Positions 1 through 6,623 of a DNA stretch of 64,000 nucleotides are shown here, in pieces. Source of the DNA: Paenibacillus auburnensis (GTDB lineage Bacteria > Bacillota > Bacilli > Paenibacillales > Paenibacillaceae); NCBI RefSeq assembly GCF_927798115.1, contig NZ_CAKMMG010000004.1:355541-419540 (forward strand), in the 5' to 3' direction. The notes beneath the pieces are model-generated. The model saw nothing but the letters and a program-made list of their open reading frames with translations, did not search any database and had not been told where the DNA came from. Position 1 is the stretch's first letter, and every line of letters begins with the position of its first letter. The translations under genes and the position numbers were made by a program.

Positions 1-1007
1 AAGCTCGTAATAAAGTTTCCGATCAGGTTGAACCAGGCCTTTGGCGGATTCTCGAACATTGGCTTCGGCGCGTCACCGAAGGCTGTAGTTACAATCGATT
101 TGGTGCCGCCGTATACATAATCTTTGTTAAGCCAGATCTTAGACATAATTTCCACAGCGTTTTTCACTTCTGGAGAAGTAAACGGCAGCTCGCCGCTGAC
201 CCACTTGTCATAATTCTCCGGTGTTGTCGTACGCAGCATGATATTTTCGATCCAGTCCGTTGCCGGCCAGCCTGTAGCTGCACCGCTCTCAATACCGATC
301 GCCCATGCCGGATCGCCATCCTTGGCAATCTGCTCCGTGAGCGCCATCAGCTCATCCCAGGTCTGTGGAACAGTATAACCCGCTTCATCAAATTGCTTCT
401 TCGGATACCAGACCAGACTCTTCACATTGCTGCGGTTCCAGATCCCGGCCATGATCTTGCCGTCTTTGCCGTCCATAGTGGACATATCAAGCCAGCTCTG
501 ATTGTAATTGCCCTTGAGCTTCTCCTGATCAAGCACACCGTTCAGGTCAACCACCTTGCCGGTTTTGGCAATGGAGGCGAGCAGGCCCGGCTGCGGGAAA
601 TCGGCGATATCCGGCGCGTTGCCGCCATCAACCCGGATGTTGATTGTAGCTTCAAACTCTTTCGAGCCTTCATATTGAATATCAATACCGGTTTTTTCTT
701 CGAATTCTTTGATACTGCTCTCAAACTTCACTTGGTCGGCGTCCACGAATGGCCCGAACATCGTTACTTTGGTTCCTTTATATTCACCCTTCATCGCTAA
801 TTCCAGCGGGCTTCCGGTTGCTGTGCCTCCTGCATTATTTGTCGATGTCTGGTTGTTATCAGTAGATGGTGCTTCCGTTGCGGCCTGCGGATCGGTTGGT
901 GCGGCAGCATTATTGTTGTTATTTCCGCCGCATCCGCTCAGCATCATGGTGAAGGATAAACACAGCACCATAGCGAGTGACAGTTTACGTCCTGGAGCTT
1001 TCTTCAT
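1..1007 (-). CDS. Sugar ABC transporter substrate-binding lipoprotein (partial, C-terminus beyond left edge)
   Basis: Reading the minus strand from ATG 1007 gives a basic N-terminus, a hydrophobic stretch and a lipobox (MMLSGC), then a linker rich in N, T and P. The mature part starts KGTKVTMFGPFVDADQVKF and continues with FEEKTGIDIQYEG and NAPDIADFPQPG, which resembles the alpha-glucoside (AglE-type) branch of family 1 solute-binding proteins. It should sit on the outer membrane face and deliver an oligosaccharide to permeases encoded beyond the window. An in-frame ATG at 1019 directly abuts AAGGGG, so 1007 is the better start. Upstream lie a promoter with cre boxes and a LacI-type operator, suggesting glucose repression and induction through the neighbouring regulator. 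The substrate is inferred only from family resemblance. Confidence 0.85.
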   Translation of the reverse strand, partial: MKKAPGRKLSLAMVLCLSFTMMLSGCGGNNNNNAAAPTDPQAATEAPSTDNNQTSTNNAGGTATGSPLELAMKGEYKGTKVTMFGPFVDADQVKFESSIKEFEEKTGIDIQYEGSKEFEATINIRVDGGNAPDIADFPQPGLLASIAKTGKVVDLNGVLDQEKLKGNYNQSWLDMSTMDGKDGKIMAGIWNRSNVKSLVWYPKKQFDEAGYTVPQTWDELMALTEQIAKDGDPAWAIGIESGAATGWPATDWIENIMLRTTTPENYDKWVSGELPFTSPEVKNAVEIMSKIWLNKDYVYGGTKSIVTTAFGDAPKPMFENPPKAWFNLIGNFITS

Positions 1008-1099
1008 GTTTTCATACATCCCCTTATAATTGTATTAGAGACTGCATTTTGTCTGCTGTTTCCGGGAATCTCCCTCGTCCGCCCGCTGAACCACCTCCT

Positions 1100-1113
1100 T
1101 GCAAAGCTTTTCA
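1100..1113. promoter_or_regulatory. LacI-type operator (site 1, binding-protein leader)
   Basis: TGCAAAGCTTTTCA differs at one base from the perfect palindrome at 1366-1379. It lies downstream of the predicted promoter at 1187-1215, where a bound repressor would act as a roadblock. It is assigned to the adjacent LacI-family regulator by similarity to the site in that gene's own promoter. Confidence 0.6.
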
Positions 1114-1167
1114 AAAACGGGTTCATAACCTGGTTTACACCTAAATATGATCTTCACCGAGACTACA

Positions 1168-1181
1168 ATATAACGCTTACA
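1168..1181 (-). promoter_or_regulatory. Candidate CcpA cre box (second)
   Basis: On the minus strand this reads TGTAAGCGTTATAT, a one-mismatch fit to the Bacillus cre consensus (TGNAANCGNWNNCW core). It lies just downstream of the predicted -10 box, a usual place for CcpA roadblock repression. Confidence 0.5.
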
Positions 1182-1186
1182 TTTCC

Positions 1187-1215
1187 ATATTATCATATAA
1201 TGTATGCGTTTCCAA
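1187..1215 (-). promoter_or_regulatory. Promoter of binding-protein gene with overlapping cre box (1201-1215)
   Basis: Minus strand: TTGGAA (1215-1210), 17-bp spacer, TAATAT (1192-1187). The -35 region is embedded in TTGGAAACGCATACA (1215-1201), a full match to the cre consensus WTGNAANCGNWNNCW. CcpA bound there would block RNA polymerase directly. Confidence 0.6.
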
Positions 1216-1365
1216 CTATCACCCCGCATAATTTTCCCTTTTTTTTATTTCAATATTTAAATTTAGTAGTGAACTGTAGAAAATCCCCTTAAGGTGTCGA
1301 AACAAACCGGCATTAAATACTGTTAAATCAGGCTTTATTGCGGTAATCCTTACGGGTGGGACATC

Positions 1366-1379
1366 TGAAAAGCTTTTCA
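1366..1379. promoter_or_regulatory. LacI-type operator (site 2, perfect palindrome)
   Basis: TGAAAAGCTTTTCA is a perfect 14-bp palindrome between the regulator's terminator hairpin and the binding-protein promoter. It is 266 bp from site 1, centre to centre, a distance compatible with repression by DNA looping (inference). Confidence 0.65.
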
Positions 1380-1389
1380 TAATAGAATA

Positions 1390-1430
1390 GAAACGTCCTT
1401 GCTATCCTTATGCAAAGACAGGGGCGTTTC
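1390..1430 (-). terminator. Hairpin after the LacI-family gene
   Basis: Arms GAAACGTCC (1390-1398) and GGGCGTTTC (1422-1430) pair with one G-U. It starts about 20 bases past the regulator stop. Only a weak T-rich tail follows on the minus strand, so termination may be partial. Confidence 0.5.
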
Positions 1431-1451
1431 ATCATACAGACCGGCATCAGC

Positions 1452-2456
1452 TTATTTCTCCCGGGAGGATTCTCTCACAATTAGCTTATGCTCCATTTTT
1501 TCTTTCATTACAGCAACACTGCCGGTAGTCAGCAATTCATGCAGCTTCTCCGCGGCACGGTAACCCAGCTGGTAGATTGGTTGGGCGATGGTTGTCAGTT
1601 TGGGAATAAACATGCCGGACATCCGCAAATTATCAAATCCGATTACGGATACCTGCCCCGGCACCAGGATATTACGGTCTTTGAGATACGAGATCGTCCC
1701 CATGGCGAACTCATCAGCCACACAGAAGACAGCAGTGAGCTCCGGGTAATCGCTGAACAGCTCATGCGATGCCTGATAGGCATGCTCAAAACGGTGGTTG
1801 GCGTACTTGATCTTCTCCACATTCCGCTCCAGCCCAGATTCCGTAAGCGCTCTGACAAACCCGGCAACACGCGGCGGCCCGGATACCGAATTATCGTGAT
1901 TAAAGCCGATCATGCCGATTTCCTTGTGTCCCAGCTCGATAAGGAACTTCACAGCCTCGTAAGCCGCCAGCTCATCATCAACCTCTACAGATGGAACCTC
2001 GTATTCATCAGAATGCGAAGACACCAGCACAAAAGGAATTCTGCAATCCACCAGCTTCTCATAATACTCTGGATAGAGCACATCACTGGCGAACACGATC
2101 CCATCCACCTGCTTCTCATGGAAAGTATCGATATAGGACAGCATTCGCTCCTTGTCACGGTCGGTATTGCAGATCATGAGACTGTAACCGAGCTTAATGC
2201 AGGCATCCTGCATCCCGCGGATCACTCCTGCAAAATACAGGTTCTCAATATCGGGAATGAGCAGGCCAAGTGTAAAAGACTTCTTGTAAATTAACCCGCG
2301 CGCAAACGCATTGGGCTGATACTTCAGTTCCTTAATGGCCTCAATGACCCTGTTGCGCTTGCCTGGTACTACCGTCTCCGGTGCATTCATAACCCGGGAA
2401 ACGGTACTGATCGACACCTCCGCTAATCTGGCGACATCTTTAATTGTTGGTTTCAT
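1452..2456 (-). CDS. LacI-family transcriptional regulator
   Basis: 334 residues, full length for the family. Residues 4-23 form the LacI helix-turn-helix (IKDVARLAEVSISTVSRVMN), followed by the hinge helix PNAFARGL and a periplasmic-binding-like sensor domain (LGLLIPDIENLYFAGVIRG; CVADEFAMG; VIGFDNLRMS). It probably binds a sugar or sugar phosphate and controls the transporter operon downstream on the same strand. Its own promoter (2495-2523) carries an operator-like palindrome at the predicted start of transcription, so autorepression is likely. The closing hairpin at 1390-1430 suggests it is mostly monocistronic. The effector is unknown. Confidence 0.93.
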   Translation of the reverse strand: MKPTIKDVARLAEVSISTVSRVMNAPETVVPGKRNRVIEAIKELKYQPNAFARGLIYKKSFTLGLLIPDIENLYFAGVIRGMQDACIKLGYSLMICNTDRDKERMLSYIDTFHEKQVDGIVFASDVLYPEYYEKLVDCRIPFVLVSSHSDEYEVPSVEVDDELAAYEAVKFLIELGHKEIGMIGFNHDNSVSGPPRVAGFVRALTESGLERNVEKIKYANHRFEHAYQASHELFSDYPELTAVFCVADEFAMGTISYLKDRNILVPGQVSVIGFDNLRMSGMFIPKLTTIAQPIYQLGYRAAEKLHELLTTGSVAVMKEKMEHKLIVRESSREK

Positions 2457-2475
2457 AGACGTAACTTCCTTTTTT

Positions 2476-2489
2476 AGAAAAGCTTTTCA
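2476..2489. promoter_or_regulatory. LacI-type operator (site 3, autoregulatory)
   Basis: AGAAAAGCTTTTCA (13/14 to the perfect site) lies 6 bp downstream of the -10 box and covers the expected transcription start of the regulator gene. Confidence 0.65.
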
Positions 2490-2494
2490 AAACG

Positions 2495-2523
2495 ATTATA
2501 GCAAGGCCTCCGTAAATTGACAA
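2495..2523 (-). promoter_or_regulatory. Sigma-A promoter of the LacI-family gene
   Basis: Minus strand TTGTCA (2523-2518), 17-bp spacer, TATAAT (2500-2495), followed by the operator and an AAGGAAG ribosome-binding site before ATG 2456. Confidence 0.75.
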
Positions 2524-2631
2524 CAGATTTAATTAACCGCTTACATTTTATTTTTTTGAGGCTATTAAAGCTATTTCAGTACCCATTCTATTGAGTAGAG
2601 CTACAACTTTATGGGCCAAGTCCATCATCTC

Positions 2632-2645
2632 TGAAAAGCTTCTCA
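2632..2645. promoter_or_regulatory. LacI-type operator-like site 4
   Basis: TGAAAAGCTTCTCA is a 13/14 match to the perfect palindrome, 156 bp upstream of site 3 (centre to centre) and just before a gene remnant. It could be an auxiliary site for looping with site 3. Confidence 0.45.
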
Positions 2646-2669
2646 ATAGTAGCATCTGCGCTGTTCTAA

Positions 2670-2801
2670 CCCCTTCTGGACGAAAAAGTCCCTTATTGGG
2701 GGAAGCTTTCTGCAGTTCCTGAGGCTGAGCAGTGCGACTGGCTGAAAGATCGGTTTGGCGTGCCGTGGCTTGCTTGGATGAGCTGGCTGATGCTTAGCTA
2801 A
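2670..2801 (+). pseudogene. C-terminal remnant of a VOC/PhnB-like protein
   Basis: Between two in-frame stops, 43 codons read VPYWGKLSAVPEAEQC then DWLKDRFGVPW. This is the hallmark C-terminal motif of PhnB/3-demethylubiquinone methyltransferase-like vicinal oxygen chelate proteins (usually YWxKLS...QCGWLKDKFGVSWQ). No start codon or N-terminal two thirds is present, and after FGVPW the reading departs from the family. I take it as a decayed gene cut by the rearrangement that also left the LacI locus here. Confidence 0.7.
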
Positions 2802-2818
2802 CCTTTCCTTGATCTCAG

Positions 2819-3003
2819 TAGTTGGAATTTCTCCATCTACTTTTCTCTCGTCGGGCCCCGGGCAAGACTTAATTGGATTTTCTCCAACTATTTTCTTCTC
2901 TATGGATCAAAGTCAGCAGATTACAGGCATTTAGCTGGAGGAATTCCACCTATATTCTGCTTTTAGGCGAAAATGGATGAATTAGTTGGAGGTTTTCCCA
3001 CTA
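2819..3003. repeat. Composite repeat: four 21-bp palindromes, copy A
   Basis: Four imperfect palindromes of form TAGNNGGA-N5-TCCNNCTA start at 2819, 2870, 2932 and 2983, i.e. spaced 51, 62 and 51 bp. A second array at 19532-19716 has exactly the same spacing. Unit arms here are AT-rich (TAGTTGGA/TCCATCTA and similar). The rest of 2457-3270 shows regulatory sites, the gene remnant and the promoter of the next gene; nothing else was recognised. Confidence 0.85.
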
Positions 3004-3190
3004 GGTTTTTGCGGGTAAGTCCAGTCATACTGATAAGTCAGTCCATCAGGCGGTGGACCATCCATAGAGCATACGCCGTAACCAAAACAGTATTATAGAC
3101 CTCCATCCTCCTCGCCTCCTCGCTTCTCATTCCTTACTCACTTCCCCACAGACACAAACTTACTTAAAGTGTGTAAATAGTATTATTTCA

Positions 3191-3199
3191 TGTTATAAT
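3191..3199 (+). promoter_or_regulatory. Extended -10 promoter of the flavin monooxygenase gene
   Basis: TGTTATAAT is a perfect TATAAT with a TG extension, 72 bp before the GTG start. The -35 region is weak, as usual for extended -10 promoters. Confidence 0.5.
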
Positions 3200-3270
3200 T
3201 ACCGGGTAGATCAATTCATAGCTGCAAATACTGCTGTAAGATGTTAAGCCTATAACTTGGAGGGATTATT

Positions 3271-4284
3271 GTGAAACAACTGCGGGACATTCCCATTTCC
3301 GTGCTGGATCTCGCTCCGATTGTGGAGGGCGGAACAGCTGCGGATTCACTGCATAACACATTAGATTTAGCACGCCATGCCGAAGGTTGGGGGTATCACC
3401 GCTATTGGCTGGCGGAACATCATAATATGACCGGTATTGCCAGCTCGGCTACCTCTGTCGTTATCGGGCATGTGGCTGCCGGAACCAAGAGCATTCGTGT
3501 AGGTTCCGGGGGCATCATGCTCAGCAACCATGCGCCGCTCATGATTGCTGAGCAGTTCGGAACCCTGGAGTCCCTGTTTCCGGGACGCATTGATCTCGGT
3601 CTTGGCCGGGCACCCGGCTCCGACCAGGCGGCTGCAAGAGCACTGCGGCGCGGCCTCGGCAGTGACGGCAGCGAATTTCCTGAGCAGCTGAGCGAACTCA
3701 GAGCCTACTTCGATCCGAACGGCGCGGGTTCACGTCCGCTCGGAGTGCGCGCTACACCGGGCGAAGGCTTGAACGTACCGATCTGGCTGCTCGGATCAAG
3801 CGGGTTCAGCGCCCAGCTTGCGGGTCAGCTGGGCTTGCCGTTTGCTTTTGCCAGCCACTTTGCACCGGATTATCTGCTGCCTGCACTCCATCTATACCGC
3901 AGCAGCTTCAAGCCGTCAGCTTCACTCGACAAGCCGCATGTCATGGTTGGCCTCGGCATTACCGCCGCCGACACCACTGGAGCAGCACGCTGGCTGGCCA
4001 CTTCGCAGCAGCAGCAGTTCCTGAACATTATCCGCGGCCGCACCGGCAAGCTCCAGCCACCGGTTGATGACATGGAGAGCCTATGGTCTCCCCAGGAAAA
4101 AGCGCTCCTGCTCGATAAGCAGAAATATTCCATTGCCGGAGACAAAGCATATATCAAGGAGCGTCTTCTGCAGGTGCTGGAGGAAACCGGGGCGGATGAA
4201 TGGATTATTGCCTCGCAGATTTATGATCATACAGCACGGTTACGTTCCTACGAGCTGGTAGCGGAGCTAATCAAGGACAATTAA
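3271..4284 (+). CDS. LLM-class flavin-dependent oxidoreductase (bacterial luciferase-like)
   Basis: 337 residues from GTG 3271, which follows GGAGGG at 3259-3264. The N-terminus IPISVLDLAPIVEGG, then WGYHRYWLAEHHNM, IRVGSGGIMLSNHAPL and RIDLGLGRAPG are the standard signature of the luciferase-like group containing B. subtilis YwcH/YvbT-type proteins. These TIM-barrel enzymes use reduced FMN and oxygen; the physiological substrate is unknown. It is a single-gene unit with its own promoter and terminator. Confidence 0.9.
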   Translation: MKQLRDIPISVLDLAPIVEGGTAADSLHNTLDLARHAEGWGYHRYWLAEHHNMTGIASSATSVVIGHVAAGTKSIRVGSGGIMLSNHAPLMIAEQFGTLESLFPGRIDLGLGRAPGSDQAAARALRRGLGSDGSEFPEQLSELRAYFDPNGAGSRPLGVRATPGEGLNVPIWLLGSSGFSAQLAGQLGLPFAFASHFAPDYLLPALHLYRSSFKPSASLDKPHVMVGLGITAADTTGAARWLATSQQQQFLNIIRGRTGKLQPPVDDMESLWSPQEKALLLDKQKYSIAGDKAYIKERLLQVLEETGADEWIIASQIYDHTARLRSYELVAELIKDN

Positions 4285-4310
4285 AAACGAATTTCCGTTT
4301 GAATCATTAG

Positions 4311-4372
4311 CAAGGAGATTACCCGGGGATAGGGAACTACCACTTCCTTCCGGTTGATCTCCTTGTTTTTTT
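4311..4372 (+). terminator. Intrinsic terminator
   Basis: Arms CAAGGAGAT (4311-4319) and ATCTCCTTG (4357-4365), with additional inner pairing, are followed by a run of seven T. Confidence 0.8.
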
Positions 4373-4527
4373 GTGTTTTGTTCTTAATAAAAAACCTTGG
4401 TTTTCGATATAACCAAAGAAATAGTTAGAAAACTGAAGCTATTACCTGATATTGACCATAAATTATCTATATATTACTCATTTTCAATGAATTAAGGCGC
4501 TCCTATCGTTTTTGTTTATTTAAATTA

Positions 4528-4556
4528 TTGATTATACTGTAATTATTCGTTATAAC
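4528..4556 (+). promoter_or_regulatory. Promoter with overlapping palindromic operator (4546-4559)
   Basis: TTGATT (4528-4533), 17-bp spacer, TATAAC (4551-4556). The -10 box lies inside TTCGTTATAACGAA, a perfect 14-bp palindrome (4546-4559), so a dimeric repressor (TetR/MarR-like, not identified here) may control the sortase locus. The rest of 4373-4640 is AT-rich without further features. Confidence 0.5.
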
Positions 4557-4646
4557 GAACATACATATGACCATACTATCTATAAGTACTGTTTCAATAG
4601 GCTGTAGTACCTCAAACATAGTAGTCCTCCAAAATACCACTTATAT

Positions 4647-4699
4647 CGACAAGCGGTGGGGAAACAGCACAGATCCGGCGGATTCTTGTCGGGCTGTGC
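4647..4699 (+). ncRNA. Candidate structured 5' leader (H-type pseudoknot)
   Basis: CGACAAG (4647-4653) pairs with CTTGTCG (4685-4691). GCACAG (4667-4672) inside that loop pairs with CTGTGC (4694-4699) outside it, and ATCC/GGAT (4673-4676/4680-4683) forms a small hairpin. It lies about 33 bases before the ribosome-binding site of the surface-protein gene. I could not match it to a riboswitch class; the c-di-GMP-I consensus is absent. Confidence 0.35.
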
Positions 4700-4739
4700 G
4701 GGGGCAGCGTTGCTTTCCAGTAGAAAGGGGCGGAGGAAA

Positions 4740-5708
4740 GTGAAGAAAAGATACCATATGACCATAATTGGCGCCTACATTCTAATTGTGCTGATCGGTG
4801 TTATCTGGCATGCCGGAGGTGTAAGTGCAGAGGACACGATTAAACTCACGGTCAATTCGCATACTAAAAGTACCGCCATTATGAGTAATATGCAGCCGGG
4901 GGACAAGAGTGCCTCAGAATATACGGTTATTAACGAAGGGTCAGAGCCGTTTGATTACTTTGTAGATTTCGAATTTCTCTCCGGAGACGTGGATTTGTAC
5001 AATATTCTGCAAATGACCCTGCAAAAAGAGGGAGTAATTCTCTATTCCGGAGTGATGAGCCAGGCGGAGGGCCGTGTCGCCATAGGATCACTCCCCGGTG
5101 GCGGAACGGAAGCAATTCAAATGGATGTGGTTTTTCCCGCTGAGGCAGGCAATGAGTTTCAGGGGAAAAAGGTTGGCGTTGCCTTTAACTTCACCGCCTC
5201 CGCTTCACCGCAGCCGTCAACGGAACCTAGCCCTACACCTTCGGCTTCTGCTTCACCGGGGCCATCTGATGGAGCCAGCCCTACGCCTTCCAGTACTGTT
5301 TCACCGAATCCGTCAAGCAGCCCTAGCCCTGCACCGACATTCACCTCCATCCCTGGGGGTTCGCAACCACCGTCATCATCGCCTGCTCCGTCAGCAACTT
5401 CGGCTGTGACAGCTACACCGGGGACAGATGAAGTTACTGTAACTGATGCACCTGTTCCACTCGGTGGCGGCGACAATGCTCAAGCAACACCTTCTCCGGA
5501 CTCAGGAAGCATAGCTACCGGCAGTTCGCCTACTCCGTCTGCCGATCCCGGGGTGACGGTGGACGATGACGAGCTCCCGCTCTCCCCGCAGGATGGCGGC
5601 GATAAACTGCCTGATACGGCAGAACCGTGGTATAACCTGATCTTAATCAGTATGGCGGTAGCGATCCTCAGCATCATCGTGCTGCGCAGACTGAATTCGA
5701 AGAAATAA
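4740..5708 (+). CDS. Sortase-anchored surface protein with P/S/T-rich stalk
   Basis: Starting at GTG 4740 (AAAGGGG and GGAGG just upstream) gives a classic signal peptide KKRYHMTIIGAYILIVLIG... ending VSA-ED; upstream in-frame codons are leader RNA. The body (about residues 30-150) is a beta-rich domain with MQPGDKSASEYTVINEG and YFVDFEF, resembling WxL/TasA-like exported proteins. A long repetitive segment of PSPTPSA type follows, then the sorting signal LPDTA, a membrane helix and RRLNSKK. The next gene encodes a class D sortase, so the two form a dedicated anchoring pair. Its adhesive or structural role is unknown. Confidence 0.82.
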   Translation: MKKRYHMTIIGAYILIVLIGVIWHAGGVSAEDTIKLTVNSHTKSTAIMSNMQPGDKSASEYTVINEGSEPFDYFVDFEFLSGDVDLYNILQMTLQKEGVILYSGVMSQAEGRVAIGSLPGGGTEAIQMDVVFPAEAGNEFQGKKVGVAFNFTASASPQPSTEPSPTPSASASPGPSDGASPTPSSTVSPNPSSSPSPAPTFTSIPGGSQPPSSSPAPSATSAVTATPGTDEVTVTDAPVPLGGGDNAQATPSPDSGSIATGSSPTPSADPGVTVDDDELPLSPQDGGDKLPDTAEPWYNLILISMAVAILSIIVLRRLNSKK

Positions 5709-5738
5709 GCCTAAGGGCCGAAGGTTGGAGGAGAGAGT

Positions 5739-6434
5739 ATGAGGATACGTTCCGGGGTAGCTTTTGCCGTGAAGCTGATCTTCCTGCTCTCTCTCTGTGT
5801 ACTGGTGTATTCTGCCGTGCAAATCTTCAAAGCGCCCGTGGAAGCCCGTCATGCCCTGGAGGATTGGGCGAAAAAGAGGGAGGAAGCTCCCCGGCTTACC
5901 GTCCCGGAAGACGAAACTCCGCTTCCCGCCGGTATGATCAACCTTCCCGCACAACCGGATGATTCCAGCGCCAGCACCAACACCAGCATCAGCCAATCCG
6001 GCACCACCTACACGGAGGGCGAGGTCATCGGAGAGATCTATTTTCCATCGCTGAACAAAAGAGTGGCCATCCTCGAAGGAACACAGCGTCCGCAGCTGAA
6101 AAGAGGGGCCGGGCACTACACGGGAAGCGCAGTAGTGGGCACAAGCGGCAACAGCGTGCTGGCCGGTCATCGCGATACAGTATTCCGCAGTCTCGGCAGC
6201 CTCAAAAAACATGATCTTATCGAGGTAGAGACGGTAGACGGCAAGTTCGTATATGAGGTTACAGGCAGTACGATTGTAGATGGCGAAGAGCGGGGGGCGA
6301 TTAAAGAGAGCGATACCCCCATCCTTACGCTGATCACCTGCTATCCGTTCAGCTATGTCGGCTCAGCGCCGGAACGCTATTTGCTCTCCGCCTCGCTGAT
6401 CGGCCGGGAGCCGCTGCTTCAGGAACAGCATTGA
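5739..6434 (+). CDS. Class D sortase
   Basis: 231 residues with an N-terminal membrane anchor (about 11-30) and a beta-barrel catalytic domain. The triad is visible: His144 in LAGHRDTVFR, Cys201 in LTLITCYPF, and Arg213 in APERYLL. The IGEIYFPSLN...ILEGT start of the domain is typical of Firmicute SrtD-type enzymes. It cleaves the LPxTA-type motif, such as LPDTA in the preceding gene 30 bp upstream, and links the substrate to the cell wall. Both genes are probably co-transcribed. Confidence 0.92.
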   Translation: MRIRSGVAFAVKLIFLLSLCVLVYSAVQIFKAPVEARHALEDWAKKREEAPRLTVPEDETPLPAGMINLPAQPDDSSASTNTSISQSGTTYTEGEVIGEIYFPSLNKRVAILEGTQRPQLKRGAGHYTGSAVVGTSGNSVLAGHRDTVFRSLGSLKKHDLIEVETVDGKFVYEVTGSTIVDGEERGAIKESDTPILTLITCYPFSYVGSAPERYLLSASLIGREPLLQEQH

Positions 6435-6623
6435 GATTTTTCTTAAGCAGATGGACCTGCAAAAGATGAGTCCCCGCACAGAACATGCTAATATAGAACT
6501 GCGGCACAAAGAAGCGGCTGTACCGGCTATCAGCCGGACGGCCTGTTTCTGCGGGAAGGTTCTGGCTTACGGATAGAGAATTCTATACTTAGATGTTGTT
6601 AGATGAAGAGGAGATGACTTGAA

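Noticed and set aside
393..800. 135-residue plus-strand ORF over the first binding-protein gene
   Set aside because: Antisense shadow: the minus-strand frame gives a coherent solute-binding protein with lipobox.
2819..3003. CRISPR-like array
   Set aside because: Units are short palindromes of variable sequence with unequal spacing (51/62/51), and no cas genes are near.
4647..4699. c-di-GMP-I riboswitch before the surface-protein gene
   Set aside because: The conserved GGGCAAACC and CGCAAAGCC blocks are absent, so only a generic structured-leader call is made.
4656..4739. N-terminal extension of the surface protein to 4656
   Set aside because: The added residues are not signal-like and are the translation of the structured leader; GTG 4740 gives a standard signal peptide.
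5159..5476. Minus-strand ORF opposite the P/S/T-rich stalk
   Set aside because: Repetitive composition of the stalk produces long shadow frames on the other strand.
5643..6212. 189-residue minus-strand ORF over the sortase gene
   Set aside because: No ribosome-binding site or family features; the plus strand encodes a complete class D sortase.
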